Shown piece after piece: positions 1-29,583 of a DNA stretch of 64,000 bases. The notes beneath the pieces were generated by a model. That model saw only the letters and a program-made list of their open reading frames with translations, searched no databases and was not told the origin of the DNA. The stretch's first letter is position 1. Each line of letters opens with the position of its first letter. The position numbers were made by a program, and so were the translations under genes. The stretch comes from Aquila chrysaetos chrysaetos (lineage: Eukaryota; Chordata; Aves; Accipitriformes; Accipitridae), in NCBI RefSeq assembly GCF_900496995.4, contig NC_044009.1, positions 10,076,001 to 10,140,000 of the forward strand, given 5' to 3'.

Positions 1-599
1 CAAGTCCTGGAAAGCTTCTGCAGATTAGGCATGGACCCTGTGCTCAACATCACACCCCAAAACACTTGAGCCACACACAGCATCCTTGGGCAAAAGATGT
101 CCTTACAGATGGGATCAGACCCCTGGGCAAGCAGTGTGGTTCACATCCCACCCTCAGGAGAGTGCCCGTGAAGCTCCGGGAGTTATTCCGCATCATCCCA
201 CCGGTGCCTCTGCAGTTGCAGCCCAGTGAAGCACCAGCAAAAGCCTGGCAGGTGCAAGTTCTCCTCCTGCTCTGTGCGCATTTCCTTAGGAGGTCCTTGA
301 AGACTGCAGAATTGCTTTACAATTTTTAAAAAAGGCCTTTTAATAAGGCCTGGCTGAATAACACCATATTCACATCTCTTTACCTGAAGCCCAGTGTGGC
401 TGGCCACACGGCCAGGCTGATTCACCGACAGTCTCTGCGTTGGGAGTTAAACTTTAATATGAACCGGGGGAGAAGAACGCAGGCGTGACTCAGCCGCTCA
501 CATCCTTTCCCTTCTCCTCCCCACTGGCGAGAGCAGTGCAGCAGGACAGGGAGTGGAGACGCAGCAGTTAGAACCTGTGACCTGGGAGCTGCCACAGCA
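1..599. other. Upstream region of KMO, promoter side
   Basis: This stretch precedes the KMO start codon at 600 and should hold the 5' untranslated region and proximal promoter. I see no convincing TATA box or CpG island. A short perfect inverted repeat, AGGCCTT at 333-339 and AAGGCCT at 345-351, sits in an AT-rich patch. No other gene is recognisable. The transcription start cannot be placed from sequence alone, and an additional upstream noncoding exon beyond the window edge is possible. Confidence 0.5.
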
Positions 600-11034
<10,435 letters not shown>

Positions 11035-11057
11035 ATGTAAGGGGAGCTCCTGGTTGT

Positions 11058-11063
11058 AATAAA
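11058..11063 (+). terminator. KMO polyadenylation signal AATAAA
   Basis: A canonical AATAAA lies 24 bases after the KMO stop codon, and a GT-rich stretch follows within about 60 bases. This implies a very short 3' untranslated region of roughly 45-50 bases, if the signal is the one used. Longer forms cannot be excluded. Confidence 0.7.
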
Positions 11064-12472
11064 AGTGAAGGCATGGGCTGTTGCCTCAGCTGAGTGATCT
11101 TGACTCTCTTGGGATGTGGCCTGGCAGGTCCTGCAGCTCCTCTCCTGGGAGCAGTGGTGGTCCCTCTCCCCAGGTGAGAGGAGCCCATTGGGGCACAGAG
11201 TGCCCAGAGAGCCCCTGGCTCTCTGCAGTGGCTCGAGTGTATCTCTGCCTCATCTCAGCAGCCTTGTCTCGAGTGATGCAGCATGTCATGGGCTGGGTGC
11301 GGGTTTTGTGTGCAGTAATGGGGGGAGCGCATGCCCTCCCAGACAGCAGGATGGCCACTTGAACCGGTTGGGGTGTCCCAGCCCATACTGCTGACTTCTG
11401 CTCTTACCAAAATCAAGTCAACATCTTCACTTGAAAATCAGCTGGTTTCCTCCTCACCCCAAGTCAAAAAAAATATGGTTCAGTTATTCTTGGTGGAAAT
11501 GAAATAACTTTAAGAAAGGATGTCCTGGGGCAGTGCTTAAAGCCTGGAGAAACGGCCATGCCACACCTGGCTGAGAAATACTGACTTGCAAGCAGGTCTC
11601 CCCAGAGAGACCACCAAGCCTTTGGGCTAAAGCAAAACCAGGGGCCTGAAGGACCCTTCTTAGCTCACTGTTTGCCCTCTGAGCTTTTGCCCGTGCCCTA
11701 GCATATACTTCTGTCTAATGCAATTACCAATCATACTTCTTTTTAAAAAAGTCTGGATCTCTCATTGATTTTCCCTAATTGTCCTCCGAAGCACATATGT
11801 GGTTGTACTTGTACTGCACACACTACACTAGCAGTAAGACCTGCAGCTGCTGACAGGGGAGATAGATAGTCTCTTCATGTTCCAGTAACAGCCTCTGCCT
11901 GGGTCCCTGGCAATGGGCATTCCACCCAAGACCCAGAGCCCTTACAGGTACCTCTGCTGTCTTTGTGCAGCCAGGTGCAGGGTGCACGGGACCTACACTG
12001 AGTTGGGGGTCCTTGAGCCAAAAATAGCTGTAGGCTGGGATAGTACTGGGGGGAGTATCAGACACACTTTCCTTCTTCTTACCTTGCCCTAGACCCTCAC
12101 AGTCACTGTTGAAGACAGCAAAATGACCCAAATTAACCCCTGATCTGATGCGGTACAGCCACTTTTGTTTAAGGTGGTTTACATAGAGCTGCCAGCAGAT
12201 AGGCAGGGACAAGAACTACTTTGCATCATTTAGTGAGTCATTCTTGGCTTGTAGGGGAGCACCTTTCAGAACGTAGATGGCAAATCAGCGTAGAAGACAG
12301 TTAGTTTGTTCCTCTGGCCAGAATCTTTCCCAGGCACTGTATCTATGGGAGATGCTGGCAACCATGACAGGATTTTGCTGTAGTTTCTCCAATGAACGCT
12401 TCGGCTGCTGCCCTTGCACCTGATTCGTAGCAAGACAGATGTATTTACTTTATATATTAACTTTTATTAACA
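11064..12472. other. Intergenic gap between convergent KMO and ITGB2
   Basis: About 1.4 kb separates the predicted 3' ends of two genes transcribed towards each other. I see no coding exon, recognisable repeat or RNA gene here, only unique-looking sequence with short A-rich runs near 11467 and 11744. If either gene uses a more distal cleavage site, the 3' ends could overlap. Confidence 0.6.
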
Positions 12473-12478
12473 TTAAAT
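12473..12478 (-). terminator. Probable ITGB2 polyadenylation signal
   Basis: Read on the minus strand this is AATAAA (plus-strand TTTATT). It is the first canonical signal I find downstream of the ITGB2 stop codon at 13602, giving a 3' untranslated region of about 1.1 kb. I saw no AATAAA or ATTAAA on the minus strand between 12480 and 13600. The cleavage site itself is not visible from sequence. Confidence 0.55.
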
Positions 12479-13601
12479 CTCTTCAGAGAGCAAATGAAGA
12501 TGTGACATAATACAGCTATATGCAAGTTATTCCCAAATTTAAAGCAAATATGGAATTGTACCGCTATTTCACAGGAATGACCCCACAACTTAAGAAAAAC
12601 TAGCTGCTGTGCATGGTTTGGAAAAGTGCTGAGCTGGAGATGCTCCCAGTACCGCTTTTGCACACCAGGCCCTCAGCAAGTCTTGCAGAGCAGGAAAGAG
12701 ATCTAGCTGTGGGAGTGGTAGAAGAAGCTGTGGCCGAGCTGTGAGCTGCAGGCGATGTTTCACGTGCTCGGTGCCGATGTTTCATAGTACAAACACAGTT
12801 GCTCTGTTGCCTCCTAGACATGCAGAGGGCTCAAGGCCTGGCGGAGGTAAGCCAAGCTTGCAGGAGCCCAAGCAGAACCTTGCCCGAGGTAGGTCTGAGA
12901 GGGGAGTGACAGCGGGAAGCAGCTGATGATTTGGAAAAAAGATTCAGTGCATGTTCCCTGACTGCTCTTCCTCTCCAGGTGCAGGTGCTTACTAGCCCTT
13001 AGGGACCATCATCTCACTGCAACCTACAAAGCAGACCGCCAGCCTGGAGAACCCTCCATGTCCAACTCAGCAGTGAGTGCTTTAGAAACCAGTGCAAACA
13101 TAGTGGTGGAAACCAGTGCAGCAGCAGAAGGCATGAAGCAGCCTGGGAGCAGATCCTGCTAGAGTAGAAGGGAAATGGCAGTTTTGAAATCCCAGCTCTA
13201 AATCAAAGCTGGAAGAACTCTGGGCACTCAGCTGGTTTTGGGGCTTGGTGTCCAAGACTCCTGCCAGAAGGCAAAGTTAGCATCAAGAGCTGAGGCAGCT
13301 GGTAACCGGTACAGGAGCCATTGCATGTGCCCACTGGTAAGACCTGCTCTGCAAAAACAGACGGCAAAGCTGTGTCTGTTCCCTTCTCCCAGCTCCACTA
13401 GCCCAACCGTCAAGAGCTGCACCAGGAGACAGGCATGGTACAGCCCCTGAGCCAGTGCCTGATGTGCTGGTGGCCTCTTGGAAGAAGGGAACAAACCAAC
13501 AGGATAAAGAAGAGAAGGTGGGAGCCTTAGTTTGAGATTTTCTTAGCTTGCCATTTCCTTATTTAACAGTGGATCCTAGCACTGCCGGGCATTGCTCCAC
13601 T

Positions 13602-19827
<6,226 letters not shown>

Positions 19828-20773
19828 TTTCTGCAAGACAAAAAGCATCCCTGTGACTGCCTGGTGCACGGCAGTCACAGGGAAGGGAGCCCTCAAACCC
19901 TACAGAAGGTGGCTGCAGAGGACAGCGGCCCCAGGAGGACATGTCCTTCCTGCAGCTGTCCCACTGTGGGCAGAGCCTGAGAGCATGACCCTGCTGCAGC
20001 CCCAGGAGTCGGGCAACTGGGGCCAGGGAATCCACCCCGGGTGAGTGAGCTGACTCAGGACGGGTCCTCGCATGGTCTTACAAAAATACATTGGGTTCCA
20101 ACAAACATGGCTTTTGGACTCAATGTGGAAGTCAGCAGAGCAGGAACTTGCACCATATCGCTACGCATGCAGCTGAACTGCTGCAAAGCCTGATGTAGTA
20201 TCTATCCAGACTCTTCTACCTATATGATTATATCTATGTAACAGTGGAAAATCTCAAGCACTGCATTTAGTTTTTGCTAGATGTGAGTTTTTTCAGCTTC
20301 TGTGTCAAGCTATATTTGGATGGAAATTGGAATAAAAATTAACGAAAGGATTATTTCTATTAATTAACTAGCATGGTGTGATAGATACATGGAAAAGAAA
20401 GTCTCTTACTACTTGCTTTACATTTAACTGATTCATCAAGGAAATGAAATATTTCATGTAGTGAATTAATATAAGTTTTCCTGCCGGGGATTTCCAACAA
20501 GCGAGGGTTTCCAACATCACAACATGGGTGACTGACGTGCTAGGAGAGCCGCAGTTCCATCTCTGAGGGAAGCGGAGAGGCTGGCTCGCACTGCATGGTG
20601 AGGTCCAGCCTGCCGGTGTGGCAACCATCAGGCTGGCTCTTGCACAATGTGCGGGGTGAGGAAGAAGGGCAGGGTGCTGGAGTCAGACCCGCATGGGACG
20701 GCGGGGGCAGGATGTGCTGCCGTGGCTGTGGGCTCTGACCCAGGGGCTGGGGAGGTGGCTGCACATTTCTTAC

Positions 20774-21100
20774 CAGCATGCGGGGAAGGACTCCCAGGAC
20801 ATCATCCAAACCCCACAAGCACTTGCTATCCTCAGTTACACCAGCGTTTTGAAGCATGATAGAGACCCTGTTCTTCACAAATATGATCTCACAGTGCTTG
20901 TTCTAGCTGCTCGCACTACTCGCTTCTTGGCCCAAAGCACATCTGCTGATGCCAGAAATTTATGCTATCCATAAAGTTGACTAAATCGCTCTCGGGAAGT
21001 GATTTTTTCAGTGTTCTTCCTGTGGTGTCAATGAGATCATATTCATTAACGCCATCATTTCTCATAAAGCCTTCCTCCCCAGCACAGCCCTGGAGGAAAA
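20774..21100 (-). other. Possible untranslated or orphan exon upstream of ITGB2
   Basis: On the minus strand an acceptor-like pyrimidine/AG sequence near 21100 precedes an open frame (to 20916). A good donor-like junction, CATGCTG|gtaaga, follows at 20773. The frame encodes an acidic, non-repetitive peptide containing EYDLIDTTGR that I do not recognise, then stops before the donor. It could be a noncoding 5' exon of ITGB2, a lineage-specific exon or chance. The sequence alone does not decide between these. Confidence 0.2.
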
Positions 21101-22120
21101 CCCAACAGAGTAGCAGCCTTGCAACATGGACGCACACGGGGAAGTGAGAAAAGAGGAATTTGTTAAAAGAAGAAAAAGGAATAAGAAAGCGTGAAGGAAC
21201 AACAAAAAAAATACCCTTTTTAGCAATATTAGACACAGCATCTGAAAAACAGGTCATTGGTTTTGAAATAGTTCTGATGCTGCTCTGAGCAAGAAAACAA
21301 CCACTCCCTGGCTCCTGCCAACTTGGCACAAAGTGCCATCACCCCCTTCCGTGAACCTCCCGAATTAACAGCTCAGAGTGAAATGGAAACAAGAAAACAA
21401 GCGAAACCTTCAAAAGTGCCTTCAAAAGGCACTGAGGCCAGGTTAGTATGTAGGGCTGCTCAGATCCCCTTCTAAGATGTCAGGATGTCCTTAGCTCGGC
21501 AGCCTCTGTAAGATACCAGACAAGCAAAGGATGACACTGGTCAGCCTTGAAAGAAGGTCTGGTCTCCTCCCAAGGGCAGAAAGAAGGTCTAGGTGGGTCA
21601 ATGGGTGTCATTTCAGTGACATTTCTGCAGTGAGGTTTGGTGCCCAGCTGTAGTATGGACTCGGAGATGTGGCAGGACCGCTAAGGCTGGTTGCCACCAT
21701 TGCTTATAGCAGAGGTCATCCGGATGTGAGGGTTTGCAGCCTTGGGAACCCCAGCCTGCCCAGGAGCCAGCAACCCTGGCACCGCATGACTGCACAGGCA
21801 ACAAGAGGTACCTCTGTGGTCACCGGTCATACCCTGATGGTGAACTGGCACAGGAGCTCACTCTGCTGTGTCTGGCCCAAGACCATCCTGTGGTGGGTGG
21901 ACAGAGCCCTTCTTCACAAAGGCATCCTCTGCAAGTCCCTCTCCACCACCACAGTCCACCTTGGTAAGTTTTTAAGGGCATTGTTTATCGTCACATCTGC
22001 AACACCCCTGCCTGCATGATACGCACTTGCTGTGCTCAGCTGGCCCAACACATTTTTCTCACCTCCAAACTCTGCAAGCACTGTTTGAGCTTGCAGACAA
22101 CAGGTAAAAACTCTTAAAGT

Positions 22121-22139
22121 AAAAAAAAAAAAAAAAAAA
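22121..22139 (+). repeat. A19 homopolymer
   Basis: An uninterrupted run of 19 adenines followed by GAAAAATG. No retroposed gene sequence is evident upstream of it, so a poly(A) tail of an insertion is not supported. Confidence 0.9.
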
Positions 22140-24556
22140 GAAAAATGTCTTAACAGTAAAAGCTCTTATCAAGGCAGGGTGGACACCAGATCCTTCTTGG
22201 ACCCTCCTGGGTGCACCTTGCTGGGAAATGATTTTGATCACTCATTTGGGCTGTGACACTCTGTGCCCAGGATACACCCAGTGACCCATGCCAGCCCAAC
22301 CTGAGAGGTCCTCCAAGAGCAACATCGCACTCCAAGGCACAGCTGGGTCCTTCATGACCACATTTGCTGTACTCTTAGCTGTATTCACACTCTTCATTTG
22401 TTATTGATCGCTGCTTGCATCTGCTTTGCTGCACATGTCTAGTTAATTGGTAGTGCCCTGGGGATGCTGAAAATAGTGTGAGCTCATATTTCTGCAACCC
22501 CCCCAAAAAACAGGGCCAGGGAAATAGGTTTTTGCCCAGCAAGAGCTGCCACTGCTGGCAGGAGGGAAAAGTGGTTCCCGCCCTCGTTTCCTGTAGCACT
22601 TAGCTGATTGACACCCTAAATGTGCCTCTTTAGGCTCCAGCTCTTTTACAAGCTAGAAGTTCCCACACAGGGTGTGGGGACCAAACCTGCAGGCTGGATG
22701 AGCTCCTGCCATCCCACCTGCCCAATGTTTCCAATGAGTTTAACTCCTGCTGCCATGCCAAGGTGTGGGGTGGCAACGGGGTGGACCGAGGCTCTGCAAG
22801 CTCCTCATCCTTGCTGGAGGTTAGAGATTCCTGCTTACAGGCTCATAAAATAGAGCAAGTTTCCACTTAAAACTGGATTAAAAAAAGTTCCCAAACCCCA
22901 GAAATAAAATGGGAACCTCAACACACACCCTGCTCTGGCTGCTGTGGAGTTTTGTAATGTAGGCTTCATTTTGTGGGCTGGATTTGGATGCCTTTCTAAT
23001 CCCCAAAGTTGTTTCTCTCCCTTGTCATGAGAACGTAAAGCACACCCTGATACTAGGGGAAAGCAGCAGCATAAAGCTCACCACTTCTTTTCTTCTGCTG
23101 TGGAGGGAAATTATTCACTGGTATGTGGGTGGTTGAGTGTATATGTGACGTAGGGTGACTTTCAAAGAGAACAAATAGGGCTTCTGCTTTTGTCTGCCGC
23201 CTTACAGTGTTCAGGGGAGGGGAAAGCAGGTTTTTGGTCTGACTCTCTGCATTAGCAGGGCCCAGACAAAGACCTCAGTAGCGTTTTCTCCAACCCCTTT
23301 GTCAATGCCTTTGGCTCAGTCCCGGACTTTGCACTGCTACTGCCAGTCCTGGGTGCTCTTCTCCTGGGTGTGCTCTGCCTGGGATGCTGGGATTTTTTTT
23401 CCTCTTTTTCATCAATTAGGGCAAGCAGGGGGATGCACATAGTCCATCCTCCTGCCCTGGTGTGAAAGAGCAGAACCGCAGAACTTTACAACCCATTCAT
23501 CACGGGCTGGGGAGCAAGGTGCTGAGACCGAGTGTCCTGGCTAGGGGCAGGTCAAGTTGCCATCAGGCTCTGCTTCCTGGCCAGGACTGCATGGTGGCTT
23601 CAGAGGGAGAAGGCTGTACCCCAGGACCAGGCTCCTCCTTGGCCCTGAGCTCTGATCTTCTCATCACATGCCTTGGGCAGCTCAGGACCAGAGCCCTGCT
23701 TCATCAAGAGCCCTTTGCGGAAGCCACCAGGGTATTCCACCTATGAAGCATCTCTTGCTTGCCGTATGTTATATACCTGGCATGGCTCAGGCAGGGCAAG
23801 ATTCTCATGAAGGGTCTGTGAGCCAGAAAATGTGAAGGTGGCCTCAGGGAAAGGGCTGGGTGCTGTCCTGCATGAGGGCAGGGAGCAAAGCTGGAGCACA
23901 CCAGCCTTTCAGGGCACTGGGCATGCTGGGGGCTGTTGGTGTGATGGAGCAGGCTGCTGTGCAGCATGGAGGAACAAGTTAGGATTTATAAATAGGGCTG
24001 AAGGGGAAGTGTTGATGCTAGCGGTGATCTCGTTGCTATAAATAAGACAAGTGTTCAACAGCAGAGACGGGTCTTGCAGTCTGTTAGCCACAACTCCCCT
24101 TTAGTGCTTTGCCAAACATCTGTTTTCTTGAAAAACGGCAGGATGCGCTCTTGTGCCCAGTATCCCGGGAGGACTCCTGGGGGGTTTGCACCATCCGCCT
24201 GCAATGGTGAGGTGCCGCTAGTGTCAGTGCTCATGCCTTGGTGCCCCTGGGCACTTTCTCCATGCTCCCAAGCATCCCCGGTGCCGCGTCACCATCATGC
24301 TATGACAGAGACGCTGGGTATCACACCCAGCAGTGCTGCTCCTTTCCCCCCTGCTCTGGGTGGCCCCAGACCCCATGCATGGGTGGTAAACGAGAGGAGC
24401 AGGGTACAGCAAGGACGGGAGAGTGGATTTCACTTGACTTGTGGCCATTTCTTCCATCACTTGGTTGTGGGATGCAGATAGTTCCCATCAAGGCAGGCAG
24501 CCATATCCAGGGCTGCCTGCTGGCTAAGACCCCCTCTGTGCAAAGTATCACAGTCA

Positions 24557-24735
24557 GTGTGTGTGTGTATATGTATTTTTATATATTTATATATGTTTTA
24601 TATATATATAAATTACAGAAAAAAATATATAAAGAAAAATAGAGAAAAGTATTTTTATACATATATATAGAGAGAAAAGAATATATTCCTATGTCCTATT
24701 ATAGGAACTATGTATATTTTATATATATTTCCTTC
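24557..24735. repeat. AT-rich low-complexity array
   Basis: Starts as (GT)n at about 24557, then becomes imperfect (TA)n with poly-A/T interruptions to about 24735. It contains a short inverted repeat around 24686-24707 (TTCCTAT … ATAGGAA, with inner CCTAT T ATAGG). Probably a microsatellite; no gene. Confidence 0.8.
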
Positions 24736-26692
24736 CAGCAGCCTCCAGTGCCTGCAGAAGATGGGTGTGTGGGATGAGCACTCTCCCACGTGCACTAAGC
24801 CCCTGGCCCGTGGCATCCCTTGGCTCTGAGCACTGAGGGTCCCTGGGTGCCCGTGGGACGCTCACCCTGCCCTGGGAGGGCAGGGGTTTGTGCTGTTGGG
24901 TCTCCCTGGATCAGAGCCCTGCTTGGGTAGGAAGGGGCTGCCCCACTGGCTGTCGTGCCCTGGGTAGCCTGGGATTTTTAAGAGCAGAGAAGCCATTTCT
25001 TATGTCTCATCTCCAGTGGGCATCACCCCTTGGCTGATCCCAGCAGGGACGCTGTGACGGCTGCTGGGTTTGCAGAGACACAGGACAGAGTCCCCGGGGC
25101 TGAGCAGGGACCCAGGGACCTGCCCGAGGGCACAGACCGTCCCCTGGAGCTGGCAGAGCTCGTGCTTTGTGGGAGCAAAGGAGGGATCGCCCATCACCAC
25201 CAGCCGTGTGGTAACTCGAGTATGTCTTTCTCTGAGAAAACAAGTCACCCTGCACTGCGCTCTCCAGCATGCTGAGATCGCTTGCGATTGAAACAGCACT
25301 GGGATGAGGACAGAAAAAGTGCAAAACCACCGTGTGAAGCAGGATGTGACAGCCGTGACAGCGAAATGCACCATTTAAGGCCTTCCCACACCTTGCAGAA
25401 GCTGCGTACCGGCATCCATGCCGGCCGCAGGGCGCGACGCCTCTGCAAGTGTTCACGCCTTCACTTTTCACCTGCCTGGGAGGCTGGGAGCTGGGGCCGC
25501 GGTGTTGGAAAAAGCATTGAAAACAGATGCCAGGCTGCCTTCCCTGACACCTGGGGTATGCCCCACATTTTGTCTGCATCCGAGAGCCACGGGATTTTGG
25601 GAAGGACCTGCTCTCCCTGGGGTTAGCTTGCCCGCAGCCTCTGCTGCCTTTACTGCCGCCACCAGGCATTTTCAGTGGTTGTCAGCAGAGTATTTAGTGT
25701 GTACAGCACACAGAGAGATGGAGGAGAAGAGCGAGGGTCTCACCCCCTCTCCCAGCTCTTCTCCCAGGCCCACAGGGGCACAGGGACCCCCAGGAAGGTC
25801 CCTGCACTGGCGTGCTGGCGGTAGCACCGCGCTGAGCACCCCCCCGGCAGCCGTCCCCACCGCCCTCGTGCCATGCTGCCGCGCCGGTTCCCTCTACCCC
25901 TCTGAGCCATCACACCCTGCAGTGGGCGGTGGGCGCTTGTATGGATCCCACGGGGAAGTGGGGGGTCCCGGGCGAGGAGCCGGCGCAGCCCCCAGCCCCG
26001 GTGCTTGCCCGGTGCTGCCAGCTGGGTATGCAGCCAGTACCGCTCTCCCCAGTGCCATGTGTGAGGGTGCAGGGGGAGTACGCTGCACCCCTCTCTGCTC
26101 TGCTTTCTAGGCCGATGGGGTGGCGAGGAAGGAGTTGTTTGGGATCTGACACCCTCCCCCGCAATAACCACCTGCAGTTCCAGGCTTAATCCTACCTCCA
26201 AAAGCAAAAAACATTACAGACCAGGTAAGCTGCCTTTGCAAAGGCTGTGTAGACTGATCGCCGCGCCATGCCGCATGCTGCAGGGACACTGCGCCGAGCT
26301 CCCTGAAGCCCATCTAAGCACTCAAGCGGCCAGAGGTTAGATGAGGAATTATAAAACAAATTCACTGGAAGCACCAGAGCTACGAAACCGCCTTGTTGCC
26401 CAGCTGCCTCCCCCCACAGAAAGGAGAAACAGAAGCAAAAAAAAATGGAGATGCTGCACTCACCTCGCATCAAGCCCTCTCCTCCGTCCCGTGCTCGGGC
26501 TGTGATAAGGATGGTCTCAGCTTCTCAAGCTCGGCTGGGAAAAGCAGCCAGGCATCAGGAGCCTTGCAACGCACCCCAATCCTTCCTTCCTATTTCTGTC
26601 TTACAGTTGGCTGGGGCAGAAAGGAGGAAGTCGGAGCAGTGGCTGTGGGAGGGCGTGTTCCCCCCCAAACCCAACCAGCCCCATTCACGCTG

Positions 26693-26734
26693 GCCAAAGC
26701 CCCACCAAAGCCCCGCCAAAGCCCCACCAAAGCA
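26693..26734 (+). repeat. 11-bp tandem repeat, about four copies
   Basis: Units of CCAAAGCCCCA, with one G variant and a degraded last copy, lie head to tail. The unit is not a multiple of three and there is no surrounding gene, so it is unlikely to be coding. Confidence 0.8.
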
Positions 26735-27223
26735 ACCTGCCCTGCAGGGCTGGGGTGATCTCCTCCCTGGGCTACACTGGGGGGTTTCCAGCCCTCCCGC
26801 TGCACACAGGAAAGGGACCCTAGCCAAAACCCGCCCTTTTTGCCCCACTTTTAACCTTTCACAGCACTGCTGGAGGCCAGCCCAGTCCCCCAGTAGGCAA
26901 ATAAAGCTGGTAGTGGAGGAAACTGTTTCCTCTGGGAGCCATCGGTAGCCCCTGGCTGAGGAGAAGATGGGGAGCTGGCTCCCCTCAGACTCTGGGTTGA
27001 GCTCTGAAATTTTTGTGTCGGGGCTCACTGCTGGGGTAGCAGGGCCTCCTCGTTTGGCAGAGGATGCCAGCACCGTTCTCACTGTGGCATAGGTCAGGGC
27101 TGTGTGGTTTTTTTTAAGCAGCCTTCAAATTTTGTTGTGCAGTCTGCAGTAACAGTATTTCCATGAGCAGAGAGGAACCGGCTCCTGGCAACTATCTCGT
27201 ATGCTCTTTGGGGCACTAAAGTT

Positions 27224-27249
27224 AAAAAAAAAAAAAAAAAAAAAAAAAA
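27224..27249 (+). repeat. A26 homopolymer
   Basis: A run of 26 adenines in AT-rich intergenic DNA. No recognisable LINE or processed-gene body precedes it. Length is likely unstable and error-prone in sequencing. Confidence 0.9.
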
Positions 27250-29583
27250 GTCGTTTAGAAAACATACAGGCTTGTAGATTTTTTTAAAAGATAGTTAACG
27301 TGAAGCTTTTGTTAATTGCTTTGTAGGTTCCCCTTCCAGCAAGCTAACGTTGAGTGATCGTGATGCATTATAAGACACTGATGCAATTCACCTGCTGCTG
27401 TCTTACAGTTACGGAGCTGAGTTTATTTTTGCAGCAAGCAAAGAGAATCGCAGTGCTAGCAGCAAATTTCTGAGCCCTGACGAATGCTCCATGGGTTAGT
27501 GTTTTTATAAAAGAAGACAACAGAGCTCTGGCCTGGTTTCATTGCAGCCAGGTGCCAGGTGTAGTGAGAAAGCATCATAACAATGCTTGCAGTGGGATGG
27601 GAGCATTGGAGCAGCTATCGCCTGGCTGGAGTGGGATACGGCGGGGATGGAGCCTGAGGATGAGCCTGCTGGGAGCTGGGGTGCCCAACCCAGCTTGCTC
27701 AGAAAGCCTGGGTGGCTGCAGCTGGACACTGCAGAGCAGTCCCCAACCCTGGAACAGGTGGGCCAGGGTGGATGAAGCTGGGAAAACTGGTGGGGGCTTC
27801 CTGCCAGCATTGCCGGTTGCAGATCTGGGGGAAGGAAGTGTGCTCGAGTAAGATGAGCTGTCATAATTTTTCCTTTTGTATTGCATAAAGCCCTTATTGG
27901 GCTGCTCTTTTCTCTTCAATTATTTCGCTGGGTTTGTCAAACCGCTCTGCTCCCACCGACAAAAGGTCAAGGGAAGGGGGTGGGGGAGTTGGGAGCCTCC
28001 TGAGCTGGAGCAGCAGGAGCAGAGCAAGTATACCATGGGTCCTTGTAGCCCAAAGCTGAAGCTTGCTGGTGTACTCCCAGTTCCTCCTGAGCTGTTCCTC
28101 ATGCCCTCTTGCAGCTTTGGCTTTGAGTGGACATCCACAGCAAAGCACTGTCCCTAGCAATTCCCAGGGGACACTTGACACGTGTGTCCTCCACTTCCAG
28201 CATATCAGTGCTAGCCTGGCTATTTACTACCTGTATTAGCCAATGAGTAGTTACTCTTACGCTGTGTCCGTGCTTTCACAACTGCACACGGGACAAGATT
28301 TCCAAGCAGAAGCAAACCAGGGCTGGAGCTGGCAGCATTAGGATGCTGGTGTCCAATCTCTCCTGCTTGCTATGCCCTGCAGCCAGCAAAACCCATGCTC
28401 CTTCGGTGTGGGGTTCACTTGCTTGAGGTTTTAATCTTTGATACTTCCCAATTTGGGAACAATGTCCATTTTTTAGAGGATGTCTTTTTGTTTCTACATT
28501 TTGTTTCTCCTTGCTGCTGTTTAAGCCTGCTGCAAGCGAAGGGGGTGGGCATCTTTTGGAGACACATACATGCTTAGTCGTAGCATGTATGCTCCCCAAC
28601 CCAACTGTACGCATTTTAAGCTGTTAAACATTCCTTTTTCTATTTTCTTTTAATCATCTTTATTTTTATTAGTTCCCCTTTTTATTTTTACTAAAGTGAA
28701 TTGTGTTGCCCCCGCCAGCGACTGTGGGACAGTTGTGGTTTTTGCAGGATGCTCTTGAGCAGCCGGGGTGGGGAGCAGGGCATCCAGCTGGGCACTCGGA
28801 GCAGTTGCTCCCTGGGGTCATTGATTTTGGTGATCAGAGATGTCATTTTGGTGTTTTGCTCCTAAATGATGATCACCCAGCCTACAGCAGGGTAATGGAA
28901 GTTTTCCTGTGTTGTTTTCTATCCCTGATGAACATTAAATCTTCTCTGGTGTGTCCCAGCCACTGCCATACTCTGGCTGAATGAATGGCACAATGGGAGC
29001 AGGGATTTGGGGAGGCTGTGGGATCTCCATCCTCAGAGATATTTTTTATTTTCAACCTTCTAGTATTTGTATAGGGGTACGCTTGATTGTGAGCAGGTGC
29101 CTAAGCAGGATGTGGCATCTTTCCAAGCAGCATCACCTTCCCGCGGACCTCTCCCTGCATTTCCCCATGTCCTTGATACCCATGAGAGGGGTCACCAGCC
29201 ACGCACTTGCGTGGCACGGCTTGCCTCGCATTCCTGTGCTGCCCATGCCGATCCACACTCATCAACCCCTTGGCTGGCTGGGAGCAGCTGCCGCCCAGGT
29301 GATGGACTCATCGATGTTGGCCTTCCTGCTGGGAGCAGCTTGGCTTCCCCCGGCCTCGCTCTTCTGTCTGCAAGCCAGGGCTGAACAAGGGACCTGAGGA
29401 AAAGGAAAAAGGAACTTCAGTCGGCGTAGAGAAGTATGCGGCAAGAAGTTTGCCTTGCTTTAAGCAACCAGTTACCAGTGAACACAACATTTGTCATTGT
29501 ATTTTTTGTATTTTATTATTTTTTATTTTTTGAGTTTTCAAAAGAGCAGTGGAAAAACGCTCCCCAGGGTAACTCTGAAGCAA

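Noticed and set aside
25007-26207. Long frames on both strands (up to 230 codons)
   Set aside because: Overlapping frames on both strands, low-complexity composition and no recognised family or splice structure. Chance in GC-rich sequence is the simplest reading.
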